From Azolla caroliniana (Eukaryota > Polypodiophyta): a stretch of DNA of 64,000 nucleotides. Below, piece by piece: positions 1 to 13,407 of the stretch. A program made the position numbers and the translations under genes. The notes under the pieces are model-generated. The model made no database searches. It was not told the DNA's origin and saw nothing but the letters and a program-made list of their open reading frames with translations. Each line of letters starts with the position of its first letter. The first letter of the stretch is position 1. The stretch spans positions 5,332,001-5,396,000 of the forward strand of contig JBHGNT010000009.1 in NCBI GenBank assembly GCA_043228905.1, given 5' to 3'.

Positions 1-454
1 AAATTCTAACTTAATTTTATTACTTTCAGTTCATTAAACATGAAAATTTTCTACCACAACATGCTTAAGATGAGCAGAATTTCAATACCTAAAAAACAAA
101 TGTATCAAATATGAGAGGCAAACAAACATAATGTTCCGGATTGGTTGACAGACAAGGTAAGGTGCATGAATAAACAAACCTTTCATCCCAACCCAAACGA
201 CAGTATCATTGGTGTGGCACATGAAGCAATCAACCTTCCAATAGAAACATCAAGGCTATCATTACGGCAAATGGTGCTGTATTTCATTATATTGTGAGCA
301 TTTATAACAAAAGCACTACAATGTGGGTTAAACTTTATCCTATTTAGATCCTGTAATTGGATCCAAAGCAAAAAGAGCTTAATCGTGATCAAACTTGATG
401 CCTCCATGTCAGTTATCATGCAGTATACATTGTCAGTTATCACGTAGTATACTT

Positions 455-3400
455 TCATGCTTCAAAAATTTTGTAAAGTGGTGTCATAAGCTGAATGGTT
501 ATCAGATTCAAGGAAAATGCAGGAATGTCTACATCCATGTTAGTTCGAGCATTTTGAAGAGTTTCCAACTTGGGAACAATCTGAAAGAATAAAAAAAATG
601 CAATATGGTCTTAAAATGCATAAAAATGTATATCACCATTTCAAAGATGCATCAATCCACTTCTATATGATCCTTCAAGTAGTGACCTGAAAATCGAACA
701 GGTGGAAAGGAGAGGTATTATTTTTGCACACCTGTTGCTTTTGGTTAAAGCTGTTCTCATCCATGACACTTTTAGACATTAATCTTGTGATTGTTGCTGC
801 CTCATTGATCTCACCAGAAAGCAATCCATTCATCACAAGATGGATCGTGCTGTTAGATTTTCCAAAATTTACTACCTGAATATTTGATAAAAAGAGTGAT
901 ATTCGTAAGTCTTGGGTGACTGATTTAGAGAGAAAAAAGGTCCTCAATGTTTTAAAACGCTTAAACTAATACCTTAATGTCTAGATATTCTAAATCATTG
1001 CCATCATCATATCTTCTTATGACCGAAGCCATGATGACATTCAATGCGCTTTCTTCCACTGTTATCAAAGATGGAACCAAAGTTGCCCCACTTGAATCTC
1101 TGAAAAACATCTGAATCCAATAGCTTGGTGTGCCATAGCTTTGCCAGGAATCGAAAACAATGGCATCAGGATTCCATCTGTAATACAAAAAATAAGAAAA
1201 TTTGACAATTTTATGTTGCTTATAATATTACAAATTGTAAAGAGATGATATGAGGATATACATACACACACACACACACACACATAATATGCATATGCAT
1301 ATGTACGTGTGTCTGTGTGTATATCTATAGAGAGATAGATATATAGATAACTTTATCACTAGATAGTAAAGCATCAATTTACCTTCTATCATTATTGTTG
1401 ACAAAGAGTGGTGCATAGCTCGCCATTTCAACCACATCACTATCATATAGAAGAATTATATCATCATTTATGACAAGTACAGCATGTCACATAATGATAT
1501 TCACTGAAATGCTCAGGGATATTTGCTATTAATCAGTAACACTTTCACTTTCAAAACAGACATGTCAAAGTTCCCCCTCATTGGTAATCATTCCATCGAC
1601 ACAAGAACTTCGCATTTGGATTTTCTTTTCTCATTTTGTTTTGGGACACTAAATAAATAGGCATGGATGTTGAACTCTATGGATTACAATAGCAAAACCA
1701 CATCTGATGAAAGTTTTTGTAAGAATCAAACAGAATTACATAAAAGAAAAGAAAATAGAGCCATGCATATTTGAGTAGAAGTGAGACTTCAACTGTATAA
1801 TGCATAGCATATATAAAAAGATTTAGAATGTGGATCATGAATGCCCAAGAGCAAATGTACATCACAGAAAACCAAAAACCCAAGCTTCTACTCTTCCATG
1901 GTAATGTGATAAGGCAGAAAGACAAGTTGACAGATTGATACTAAGATTACAACAAAATTAAATTAAAGATAATCTCAGAAGAAATGTAAAAATAAACAAA
2001 AGAAAATATGCAAAAAAATTTAACATATACATGACATGCAATGCCATCGTCCACCATTAGACTATTGATTAGTAACCATTAGACTATTGATTAGTATTAA
2101 GCTTACAACAATAGGTGAAAACAAAACCACCCTATTAATCAGTTTATATTTAAATCACCTGTTCTTTTCTATGCCAATCAAGAAGTTGGCTTCAGCCAGA
2201 GCCGCATATAGACTTCCTTTCCCTGCATCTCGACCAGTTACTGCATACTCACTCACAAAAACCTGTAAATATGGTCCTAATATGAGAAAGATCATATGAA
2301 GAGAAAAAAAAAGAAAATATCCATTACTACACATATTAAAACCTTTGGACCAATTCTGGATGTTTTATCAAATTGATGACCCATTGCAAATAGTTGGTTA
2401 GCAGAAGCATAAACCTGGCACACAAAAAAAACAGCTAATAATAATGATACTGAGGCTATAGCTTTTATGATCATGACATAATAGTGACAATGTGGATGAC
2501 AGAGAATAAGAACCATACATGAAAATCATATATATCTGCTGGATGATCCAATGGTTTTGACGATCCATCACAATTAGAAATGATTGAAATGTCAGGATAC
2601 ATCAATTTGATTGCTTCATAGAACTTCATATAGTTTCCTGGTATTACCCAGACCACAATTCCCAATGAAAAGGTTTGTCCTCAATAGTAGGCTTGCACAT
2701 ATGTAAAAGTTCCCTTCAATAATAATACTAACCCAAATAATATTGTTTTCCACAATCTTCATTTCCAATGGCAACATAATTCAGTGAAAATGGTTCAGGA
2801 TGTCCCATTGAAGAACGGATAGAGCCCCATGTTGAATTTGCAGAACCCCTTGCAAATTCAATACCATTTAAAACATCCTGCAGATGATGAAAATATTTAT
2901 GTGTGTAATTCATAGACTTTCCTCGTATTTTTACAATATCATTTATTTGTAATTAAATCAACCAGAAGATAAATACCTCTACAAAAGGCTGAATCAATGT
3001 TGATTCTACTTCATCGGTATGACTAATCCCTGAAAAGTAAAGGTGCTAAAATTTTGGTAACTTTAAATAGCAATGGCTAATATATATGTTTAACTTATTA
3101 GATACTAAAAAGCTCCAATATATCAATGAGTAGAGTCTAAACGCAATACAAAAAAACAGCATACATAAAGAGATAACCAAGATTCATCTCATCTGTCACC
3201 ATTCATGTGAAAATTTTCAGATTTTTATCACAGGTGATGTATGTGACATCAAAATCAAAATCATTATTTGACTGTAACTGCATGATCAATGAGAACCTCC
3301 CATACAAATTAGTAATTATCCCAAGAGGCCAAGATCACTCGTGGTGGTTATGTTCAATCATAAAGAGTTTAAATTATTTACCTCTGCAAGAACAAGACCT

Positions 3401-6400
3401 TATAATCAATATAGAGTCATTGTTTAGTCTCTAAATTGCTAACCATTATTGAAGACCCAAATAGGTTCAGCATTCATGTCTTCAGCTAGCTGTCATATAA
3501 ATCAATCAAAGAGTTTCAAAGAAAATATTTAGGATATGTGAAATGAAGAAGTTAGCTTAGAATTTGGGTGAATTATACCTGCAAGAATTCAAAATAACCG
3601 AGTCCATCATCTGTCCAATAGTCCCAAACATCCCCAAAGTGCCCTGGTCTCTCTTGCCAAGGACCGATAGATTGGCGCCAACGAAATGCATTCCTCAACC
3701 ATTGACCTTCTACAAAACAACCACCTACCCAAAACAAAGTAGATACATGAAATCACATAATTCACTCTCTATAAATCAATTACATTCCAAAAATAATATG
3801 GATACCATAAAATCACATAATTCACTCATGAATCGATTACATGTCAACCACTCTACATGTGATCACAACATTCCTCACATCAAGACAATGTAGATACCAT
3901 AAAGTCATATCATTCACTTTCTATGAATTGATGGCATATCAAAACAATGCCGATACCATGCATTGCACCTTTCATACAAGATTGCCCCTTCAATTGTTGT
4001 TCACATAGAGCCTTCCTTCACTTACATTAGCGAAATTCGTTTTCGTCTGAATATTTCCTAACACGATCGAGGCTTATGCCCAAAGCTACAAGACCCTCCC
4101 CACCCCCCCTTTTTCGGTAAGGCCTCGCATTTGACCTGATGGCTGGGTTTTGTACTGTGAAACTGTGAATGGCTCATTAAATCTGTTATAGTTTCTTTAA
4201 TGGTACCTTGCCGTGGGGATAACCTTTATTCTAGAGCTGATATACATACCGAATTCCAAACAATTTGTATCATGAAACAGAGAATGACTCATTATATCAG
4301 ATATATTCTCTTTGATGGTACTTTGCTGGTCAGATAACCATAGCTATTCTAGCGCTAATATGGGCACCAACTTCCAAAAGGCAAATACCTTCTAGAATCA
4401 CATGGTAAATCACATAACTCAGTCTCTATGAATCAATTAGGTCTCTATTTTTAATAATGAGAATACATATTTACATATTCAACATTGACGTAGGAATTAG
4501 AAAAAGTAACTTAGTGAAGAAACCTGGAAATCGGATAAACTTGGGCTTCAGATTCTCTATCATAAGGGCAAGATCCTTCCTGAAGCCATGCCCCTACAAT
4601 GTATATCACATTGAAAAAGAAAACACAATACAATCAATAAACACACATAACATGTTTACTTCATAAATTCTTCCAGGATCACTATACACTATACCCACGT
4701 AACAAGTTCGCTTTATAAATTCTTACATGATCACATTAAACACGCGTGGCATGTTTACTTGAGAAATTCTTACACGATCATAAACACGCATCACAGGTTA
4801 AGTTCTTATGTTTTTTCAAATTTCTTTGGGCTTGAATGTTTATGCTAACCTTGTAAGTATCAGACGGCATCACAGAGACTTGGTCTATCCAAAAGACGCC
4901 TTTTTGTGTTGAAGTCAGTGACAATCTCCCATAGTGATCGGTATCAGTTGGAGTTAAATGAAACTCTTGTTTGCTCCAGTTTTGTGTAGAATTTAACAAT
5001 CTCAGCCTGCAGAAATGAACTGACTGTTTTATTCTTTACTTCAGTAAAAATATTCTTTAGACAATTTTGGCATACTAGGTAGGTTTCAGATTCATCATCA
5101 ACATACCCAATGTTTTTTTGGGCTAATAATCTTTTCCCATCCGAGGAAGTGAAAGCAATGGAGATATCCATGTCCTTTGTGCTGTGCGCCCAGAATACAA
5201 CTTTGTAGTCGGAACCAGATACAAAATTCTGCACAAAAAAAATAACAACAAAAGAATATCTAAATTTGTTTGGGAGAGATGTTGGTACGGCCAACTGCTT
5301 TCACAAAATGGATCTCATTGTTCACAAACAAAAAGTTTATTTAACTTATCATATCAAGGAAGGAATACAAGCTAAAAGTGCTTGACAGCATTCATGTTAA
5401 CACATAAGATCAAAGGTAGAAGTTCATTATTCTGATACATAAGTACTATGTTGCCCAAAAACATTATGATAATAATGCAAAAGAAGAAAGAAAGCCATCT
5501 GTAAAATAACCATTCATGTTAGTCTAAGTTCATCAAGTTATACATCCATAGAACATTATATTTATGCTAAAAATAAAGAAATAAATTCCTGCATACATGC
5601 ATATCTATGCACATACCATTCCCCAGTAACCTGGATTGTATACCCCAACTCCATTTTGGGTGAGTATATCATCCAATATTTCTATGCGAAGAGCAATTGG
5701 GTTCCGCTCAAAAATTGAAGACCTTTCAGTTTTGAGACGAACCAAATTTTCATCTCCAATTGCCGACCAAGGAGCAATATTTGATGGAGTACTCTGCCCG
5801 CCAGCTTCAAAACCTGTTCCGCATATATGCGTATATAAGAATGAACATACATGCATGCATCCAATACGTACATACAATACAATACACACATATACATAAC
5901 AACAACATACAACACAATACACACATATACATAACAACATACATACAACACAATACACACATATACATAACAACATACATACAACACAATACACACATGC
6001 ATATAACACACATATATACATAATACAATACACACATACACATATCACACATATATACATAATACAATACAATACACTGGTACACATTCACGTACAAAAA
6101 CATACATATATCAAAGTTGGTTTCATCAGAACTTTCAGACCCTTTTGAAAAACCTATAGCTGGATATTACAAACCTCTGTTGGCAACAAGTTCGGCCCAT
6201 AATCCGCCAGCACCAGCATGATTAATCTCCTGAGTAAATCAGCATAACCAATTTAAGGCAAACCAAACTTTTTTGAAATTGAAATGAAAATAATTGAACA
6301 TTTGAAGACAAAACAGAGTACTTTAAAAAACCACAACAAAATAGGAGAAGTAAAAACGTAGTTATAATAATTATAGCAAACTATTTAAAAAAAACAAAAG

Positions 6401-6604
6401 AATGAAAGAGACGAGATTGTATGCTCATCTCACCTCAAAGAAAATCCCAAAGAGATTGGAAGGGAGAGTATGGCCACGCTCTGATACATCAAAAGTGAGG
6501 TTATATTGGGCATATGAAGAATCATGAGACAAGATCAAGAAGATGAGTGAAAAGAGTAGTAAAATTGCATGCCAAAGAGTCTTTAATGATATAAACCCAG
6601 TCAT
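455..6604 (-). CDS. Alpha-L-arabinofuranosidase, GH51 family, complete 17-exon gene
   Basis: Predicted to remove terminal alpha-L-arabinofuranosyl groups from arabinan and arabinoxylan in the cell wall. Exons, in gene order: 6604-6434, 6229-6175, 5813-5617, 5228-5107, 5006-4850, 4593-4524, 3724-3579, 3489-3444, 3029-2977, 2877-2733, 2637-2519, 2414-2343, 2262-2159, 1439-1383, 1177-973, 875-732, 580-455. All introns are GT-AG and phases join, giving 662 aa, close to plant ASD1 (about 678). Residues 1-32 form a hydrophobic signal peptide ending near SSYAQ, followed by LFGIFFE and GGLWAELV, the usual GH51 start. Residues about 80-230 form the N-terminal carbohydrate-binding-like part. FPGGCFVEG and RPGHFGDVW open the barrel. 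The acid/base is Glu379 in GNEDC and the nucleophile Glu456 in VSEYAVTG. YGTPSYW leads into the C-terminal beta-sandwich. The ATG is chosen because it directly precedes the signal peptide. Family assignment is firm; ortholog (ASD1 or ASD2) is not resolved. Confidence 0.93.
1262..1284. repeat. (CA)n microsatellite in intron 14 of the GH51 gene
   Basis: An uninterrupted CA run, followed by TATGCATATG-type and GATA-type simple sequence up to about 1350. It lies between the exons 1383-1439 and 973-1177. Confidence 0.85.
4152..4258 (+). pseudogene. Degenerate 18S rRNA 5'-domain fragment, copy 1
   Basis: The stretch reads as the 5' domain of eukaryotic small-subunit rRNA. It has GTACTGTGAAACTGTGAAT, GGCTCATTAAATC, GTTATAGTTTCTTTAATGGT, GATAACC and ATTCTAGAGCT in the correct order and spacing. 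It is mutated at many sites and too short to be functional. It lies antisense inside intron 6 (3725-4523) of the GH51 gene. Confidence 0.78.
4264..4379 (+). pseudogene. Degenerate 18S rRNA 5'-domain fragment, copy 2
   Basis: This second copy of the same 18S segment starts about 110 bp after the first and is more diverged. ATGAAACAGAGAATGACTC, TTTGATGGTACTTTGCT, CAGATAACCATAG, ATTCTAGCGCTAATA and GGGCACCAACTTCC follow the 18S order. The 3' part (GCTAATA, GCACCAA, CTTCC) extends further into 18S than copy 1. It suggests two tandem insertions or a duplication after insertion. Confidence 0.72.
5822..6080. repeat. CA/TA-rich minisatellite in intron 2 of the GH51 gene
   Basis: Units of roughly 31-37 bp containing CAACACAATACACACATATA repeat about four to five times and grade into CATACA simple sequence. 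They produce spurious Tyr/Cys/Val-rich open frames. The block fills most of the intron between the exons ending at 6175 and starting at 5813. Confidence 0.8.
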
Positions 6605-8321
6605 TTTTTTATGAAAGGGGTTGGAATTAAGAGAAGGATGGAAATTGGAATATATACAGTATGTATATCAAGATTTGTATCCCCCACACGAGAGTTGGGT
6701 GGGCCAACAAAAAAAAAACATGTCAAACTCATGAGTGAGTCATGACTTAATTCTTCTCCAGTGAACTTCAAGTTTAAACCTTATGATATCATATGATTAC
6801 TGACATATGTATATGTATATGTATCAATGTATATTATGTATACATGTATGAGCATTCACAAAACATTATGCATCTAACTTTAGAAACTTGTAGTGAAAGC
6901 AATTAAAAGCTTTTTGCTAACAAGCATGAGTATGACAGGATAGTTTGACACCCAAAATGGTGAAGTAAATGACAAAGTGTGGCCAATATTCAGGGAACTA
7001 TGAGTTAATTTGAAGTATAATAGGCAAATTTTAAAACCAAGGATTGAATGGCAAATAAAGATTTGTAAATCTTTATAAGAAAGAGGTTGAAAGATTAGTT
7101 TCAATGACAACAAAGATGTTGTGTGTATAATGAATCTATGCCAGATAAATCATGGCATTTCAAAGGAACAAATCACCTCATTCTGTTCTTTATTTTTATG
7201 GGAAAATTTGTATTGATATCACAAACAACCATGTAAATATAGCATGCCTCCTAAACCATGGCATTGAGAAGGAGAAGAAAAACTCATTTGACAATGATTT
7301 CATTTTATAGGATTAATGAGACAAATAACCTATATGAATATATGTGACCCTAACCATGGTACAAACATGGTAGCTTGCACTCACAAGTCACAACTTGAAG
7401 ATATTTATTCCTTGGCCAAATGTTTATATTAAAAGATGTACATTTAATTTGAATTTTATGGTTTCTACAAGCATTGCAACCTTAATAATCTCTTTCAATG
7501 ATGTTTCAACAATGAGTGAACATAGTGGATGTGTTGATCTATTTAGTCTTTCCTTCACAACAAAGTTTGTCGAGTAATTGAATGCTATAATGTGTCATAT
7601 AAATATGATGGTAATGATTTGTTTTGCATTTTTTTGGAAGAGAGTGAATGAATGTAATAGACCAAAAGAAGGATCAATGGAGAGCTTCATTGTTTCTATC
7701 ACAAACAATAGAGAGCATGTAGATATAAATGATTGTTTGATCTGGTGTGAAGCCACAAATAACTTTAAATCGCCCAAATTAATTACAAATGTATGTACGG
7801 CACACAAAGAAAGATGGTTCATTTTGTTTCAAATAAATGATAAATACATAAACCAATTGTCACGTTTCTTGAAGTTCTCGTATGAACTGTTCTGAGCCAA
7901 CACACACATATTTCATCTCCACAATAGCTACACGTTAGCATTCTTTCTTTGTATCATTGAAATGCTTGAAGGCCCTTCATTTTCAATTTCCCGTGTCCTT
8001 GTTATGCACACATAACGTAAATGAGGGTAGGTCACTAATATTTATAAACAAAAAAATGAATGGCATGTTCGCTAATGTTAGATAGGGGCTATAGAATGCT
8101 AGGTCTATTGATTAGTAATATATTATTACCAATCCCAGACCATGAGTTCAACTACATAATGCCACCATGAGAGGATAGAAACTGACATTATGAGATCCTT
8201 GCTTCTCACTCACATATCTAGCTAATTTGCTATACACAGTCATGAAACAAAGAGAAACTATATGTATCCAACTTCCACACTACCACAATCAACCTCGTGC
8301 ATTGGAGTCCCAATCTTAGCT
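6605..8321. other. AT-rich region upstream of the GH51 gene, no gene recognised
   Basis: This holds the presumed promoter and 5' UTR of the minus-strand GH51 gene next to 6604. ATATGTATATGTATATG simple sequence lies near 6800-6850. A 105-codon frame at 7578-7895 has no recognisable domain and no splice-compatible neighbours, so no gene is called. Confidence 0.5.
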
Positions 8322-8556
8322 TATATGGTACAAGGACAACTTCCTACGTTTTCCTCCAACCCACAATTTTAGTCTAACCTAGGATACATGGTTTTGGCCT
8401 TATTGGATTAGTCTACTACATCAAAAACTCCTGATGAGCATATATGGTACAAGGACAACTTCCTACGTTTTCCTCCAACCCACACATTTTAGTCTAACCT
8501 AAGATACATGGTTTTGGCCTTATTGGATTAGTCTACTACATCAAAAACTCATGATG
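8322..8556. repeat. Tandem duplication, unit 119 bp
   Basis: Two adjacent copies start at 8322 and 8441. Each begins TATATGGTACAAGGACAACT and contains CTTCCTACGTTTTCCTCC and GGTTTTGGCCTTATTGG. They differ by a few substitutions and one inserted base, so the duplication is fairly recent. Confidence 0.9.
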
Positions 8557-9542
8557 GCTTAATTGTCTTTACTCATATATCTACTCCCACACCCTAGTAT
8601 CCTCATCTCTAGTTAGTCTAATGTCAAAATGCAAAGAGTTTGTTTTGCATTGTGCGAGCTAAGTTACTAGAGAAATTTAAGTTGCAATATGTAGGTAAAT
8701 ACATTAGAATTTCTACAACTCAAAGGTATGTAATGCTTACTTATTTGTTAGAAATTGTTTAGTTTTGAATTCACTTTGCATTGTTTCCTTTCACTATGAA
8801 ATAAATCTTTTTTTTTTCCAAAACAAAATATTCTTCCATTAGTTTTAAAAAAGTCATAATAGCTCCAATATACACAATGTTTTTTCCCAACCCGTCTTGT
8901 GTAAGACAATGGCCGAGGAAACAAATCTATGTACTTCAAAGTAGAGGAAAACAGTCAACTAATTTGCAAGCTATTCCATAGACACATTTCAAGCTATTAA
9001 ATAGACAACAACAAAAGTAGTTGCATCCGGAGACAAGCCCTCGCAGCTCATCGATTGGAACCATTACAATGCTTTTTCAGCATGCTATATGCACCACTGC
9101 AATTCCAATCAATCTACCTTTACACAAAAAAAAACGAATGCTACCACAATCTTTCAAGGTAGAGAACAATGTATTCCATGCCTCTACATCTTGGTTTTGA
9201 AGCCGATCAAATACATTGTGTGCTTCTTCAAGACAACCACATTTCCCTACATGTCTGTAAACACAAAAAGAATGCTTCCTCTTTCCACATCAACCATCGT
9301 GCCGGTTACCACCAAATTCTTGCCCATACAACAACAAAATAAGTCAATTTTCCTCCTCTCCTCATGAGACTATGCTTCGGCCCCCACACCATCATCACTC
9401 ATCCTTATCAAAACATAAATTTTGCTTCATTAAGTCCACATCAACCATCTCGCCGATTAACGCCAAAATCCTATTTCATTATGAAATAATTATGTTTCCT
9501 TATGACTAACTTAAGAATGCATGATCTATAATTTTAGTAATT

Positions 9543-9926
9543 CTAATCAATCAAGGAAATACATACACATACGCAAGATGTTAAATTATAAAGAGTAGTG
9601 CATTCATATATTGTTATGAACACAAATTGATAGCAAGGATACATACTGCCATCATATGTCCATTCCATTTGTTGTGGCCATTGGTGTATAGTACACCACC
9701 ATTTTTTGAAATTCGGCCTCATTAATTCTGAAGCATCATCAATACCATCAATCCGCTCATATTGAGCTCTCAGTGTAGTTATTAGTGTGTGCCATATTAG
9801 CTTAATCGATTCAGCTGGAGGGCGGTTGTTTGCTGAAAATACCTCGGTACACCATGTTGTCCATATGCACCATATGGTAATGGGTGTAAGCAGCGTCCAT
9901 AAATCTCCAAGTTTTTGCTTCTGCAC
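9543..9926 (-). pseudogene. LINE reverse-transcriptase C-terminal fragment
   Basis: A 127-codon frame resembles the zinc-binding-domain tail of plant LINE ORF2 proteins. It has WCIWTTWCTEVF followed by PPAESIKLIWHTLITTLRAQ, similar to the usual W.IW..R..VF tail. Nothing upstream on the same strand encodes the polymerase, so it is a 3' scrap. It could be any TPRT-derived remnant; the assignment rests on motif style only. Confidence 0.42.
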
Positions 9927-12900
9927 AATAACTGTAGGTACCTTGTTGTCAATGATTAGCCGAACAGTTGCATTCTCCCCTCTAAACCCAGTTACATAGA
10001 TTTACATGTGCTATCGTAGTTCGCTACATCATCCTCAAGATAGTTCTAAGTACCCAAATGGTTGTTCCCCCCTCCCATTAGTTGAAAGAGGGGCATGAAC
10101 GAGATATCATGTGGGATATTGAATGCAGGTGATGTGTAGCGGAGGATGGCTAGAGACACATGTGAAAGTGTAAGATAAATAAGGGAGATCACTTATGAAG
10201 GATTGGATAGTCTAGGCAAGGCCTACCCGAGAAAGGGATTGAAGTTGTGTATCTATTTTAACTAATGGAGTATATTCTTTTTTGGAAAAATTGATAACAA
10301 GGATAGTGTAATGCAAGTTGTCTCTTCGAAAATTGACTAGCTTAATATCTACACCATGAAGATTTATCAAATTATCAATGAATGAACTAGAGATGGTCAA
10401 GAAATCAATCCTTTACCTTTACATCAACAATATTTGGATGTATATACATGTGTAAAAGCACATGTTTGCACTATTATATAATGTGCATATTCTTCGAGAA
10501 AATGTAGTTATCATAAGTTGAATAGATATAACACACTCCCTTATCAAATAATTACCCTTAAATTCAACGAAGACAATAGATAATAGTTTAGTGGCTTTGG
10601 AGCTTGGTAAGTTAACTCAGAACATGAAATATTATCCAGCATACTAACACACTCTTCTCGACAACAAACAATTCCAATGTTATTTTGTAGGGTACAAATA
10701 GTTCACATATTCAAAGAGATTAATTGTTATGGTCATAAAGTCACACGAGAACTATGCATATTGTGTTGAGGCCATTGGTGGAATGGACCTTAAAAATCTC
10801 CAAACAATCAATTGAGCCCACTCTTTGGCATCTCTTTATATCCTCCTATAATAATGTAGTAAGATGGATTCTTCTACCCATGATGTATGTGAACCCGAGA
10901 GCTAGGGCCAAGCATGCATATAAACCTCATAGCTATGCGCATGATATGTTGGTTTTTTCCTTGGCTAGTGGAAGATCAAAATGTTTTGAACAATATTGAC
11001 AAATAAGTACACAATGAAGAATTGCAATATTTCTCTATTGAAAAATTAAAAGTCTATTAATGACTCCAATAACTTATGTTCGATGAAGTTTACATGTATG
11101 GGCAAGATGATGAAAATGAAGTTATGAGTTCGAGATATGTATTGTGTGAAATATCCTATCTATTTGACTGTACAAAATAATAGGGACACCCCTCAATGAT
11201 TTCCCACTTTATTAGCTCTCCTCTGAGCAATTCCCTTAGGAATTTGAACTTATTCTCTTCTTTTACAGCTTTTGCATTCGCACAAAAGTAAACATAAAAT
11301 CAACTTTCCCAAAATGTATGTTCCGCATATTCTTTACATGAAAAAAACTTTTGCTATGTGGTCACAATGCTTTATCGTGACCCCAATTTTTATGTTTGTC
11401 TATATGGCAAATGAAATGGGATAATGATCTACAAGTTTGTAATCCAAGTAAGATCCAATCAACCCATCTCGGCATCCAAATTGCAACAAATATTTGAATC
11501 TAAGTAGAAAAAAGAGTGAAAAAATACTTGACATTTCAAAATGCAAAAGACGGTGCGGTGGCTATTAATTAAATATAGAAAGAGTTTCTTTTGTTTTAGT
11601 TGTCTTCAAAGAGAGATGCTCTTAGTTTTTGAGATATCTTTATTCTATTTTTCACTGGACATGATAGCAATATAACACCTAAATAGTTGGGCTAAATCTG
11701 TAATTAAATGTTACCTAATCAAAGGGAGTTCAATGCACTCTCTTTACAACTACCCACCTACTGACACAGGTTGAATCTTCTTTTTTGAGTAGGACGCAAA
11801 CTACTCTCTTTCATGTTAAAACTTAAGACTAATCAAACATGATATTAGGTGCTAGACCTAAGCATTTGCTTTATACGTCATATGATATATTCTAGATGTC
11901 CCCATGACTTACTGCTCATATATACACACTTTTTGAAATAATAAAATTCAAATATAAACATGATGGTATAGTTGTATGTCTAAGTCTTGATCGTTTACAT
12001 TATGTATTAAAGCTCATGGTCCTTATAGTTAAGAAACTAGCTTGTCACAATTCTAGTTTGGGATCCTGCATGCTAACAATTTGCAGCAAAACACTCGCAA
12101 TAACAATTGTTCCAAAACAGATGGATTAAAAACTAATAACGTTGCCTTTGAATGGAACCACCAACAAAACTCATGAGCAGCAAATTTGAGCTTGAATAAT
12201 AGGTGAGAGACACATGTACTCTCCTCCTTGTCACACAAAAAGGGATATGATGCACACTTATGTCTATGTCATGAACAATCTAACCTATCAAGTGAAGATG
12301 ATAAAAATGTCGGTATATCACCATGCTATTGTATGGCATTATATTGTTGTGCCCATGGGCCTTGCATGAAGCATCCTACATTCTTGCCACTAAATGATAG
12401 CCAACCTTGGTATCAAGTCACCATAATCTGTCCTCCACAAGGAATTATCTAGGCACGACTAAAACAAATTGGTTTATGAGAATAACCTCACACAATTGCC
12501 AAAACTCACTAACAATCCGATTGATCGTAGAGTAGAGGATAAGTAGATTGAGCAACCATCCTATAATTGACCCTCTTATGTAGTTGTGTCAGGTATTGCA
12601 TGCAACATCAACCCTACTCACCCCTAAGTCCAAGATGCAATATTGTCATCTTTTCTCCTATTTTAGACGCTATCGAGACACCATGACCAAATCAAATCAT
12701 GCCACATTAGCACTTACCACAATTTATTCAATGTCTTCATGAATTAGTCATTGTTAGTATGGCAATCTTGTGATGCGTAAGTGCTTTCACAAACTTTTTA
12801 TACTATCATAAATATATATGTACACACACAAATGCATACATATGCATGCACACACGTACACGTTGATGGGTGGAAATTGTTTGGCTTATCACATAATACA

Positions 12901-13193
12901 TATATAATAGGATTTCGACCTTAGGGGCATGGGCCATCTAACTTTGTAGTCATGCACATGCAAAATCAATTTGTCAACATTTGGTGCAAGAAACTAATTA
13001 TTTAGAAACTCTACCTTAACCTTTAATCAACTTTTTCTAGTCCATCGATAGTGTTAATTTGACTTCTATGTTGACATGTCCAACATCTTGCATGACAAAA
13101 GTTAAATATTCTTAGGTGTTAGGTAGTAGATGAACACTTCAACTTCCAAGAACTAGGTTGTTTAAACACACCTTAAAGTTACAAGAGAATCAT
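9927..13193. other. AT-rich intergenic DNA, no gene recognised
   Basis: Only short unrelated open frames occur, with stop codons in all frames. Short ATATATGTACACACAC simple sequence lies near 12815-12860. No RNA gene or repeat family was recognised. Confidence 0.5.
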
Positions 13194-13407
13194 GCTTGCC
13201 TCACTTCTCTAGTTGTTGAAAATGAAATTAGTGAAATATAAGCATATCTCACATGCATTCACATTATCGGTCACGAATGAAAATAAACATGAGTCCAATA
13301 TTGCTTGCCTCATTTCTCTAGTTGTTGAAAATGAAATTAGTGAAATATAAGAATATCACGCGTCCACATTATTAGCCGCGAATGAAAATGGACATGAGTC
13401 CAATATT
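13194..13407. repeat. Tandem duplication, unit about 109 bp
   Basis: The copies start at 13194 and 13303. Each begins GCTTGCCTCA and contains CTCTAGTTGTTGAAAATG and ATGAGTCCAATATT. Divergence is moderate, with several substitutions and a small indel near the CACGCGTCC stretch. Confidence 0.88.

Noticed and set aside
395-592. Plus-strand 65-codon frame near the left edge
   Set aside because: Shadow of the last GH51 exon (580-455) on the opposite strand.
4152-4379. Functional rRNA gene
   Set aside because: Only about 110 bp of the 18S 5' domain per copy, with many mutations.
5605-6103. Overlapping Cys/Tyr/Val-rich minus-strand frames and Thr/His/Ile-rich plus-strand frames
   Set aside because: They are translations of the intron minisatellite; only the last part (5617-5813) is a real exon of the GH51 gene.
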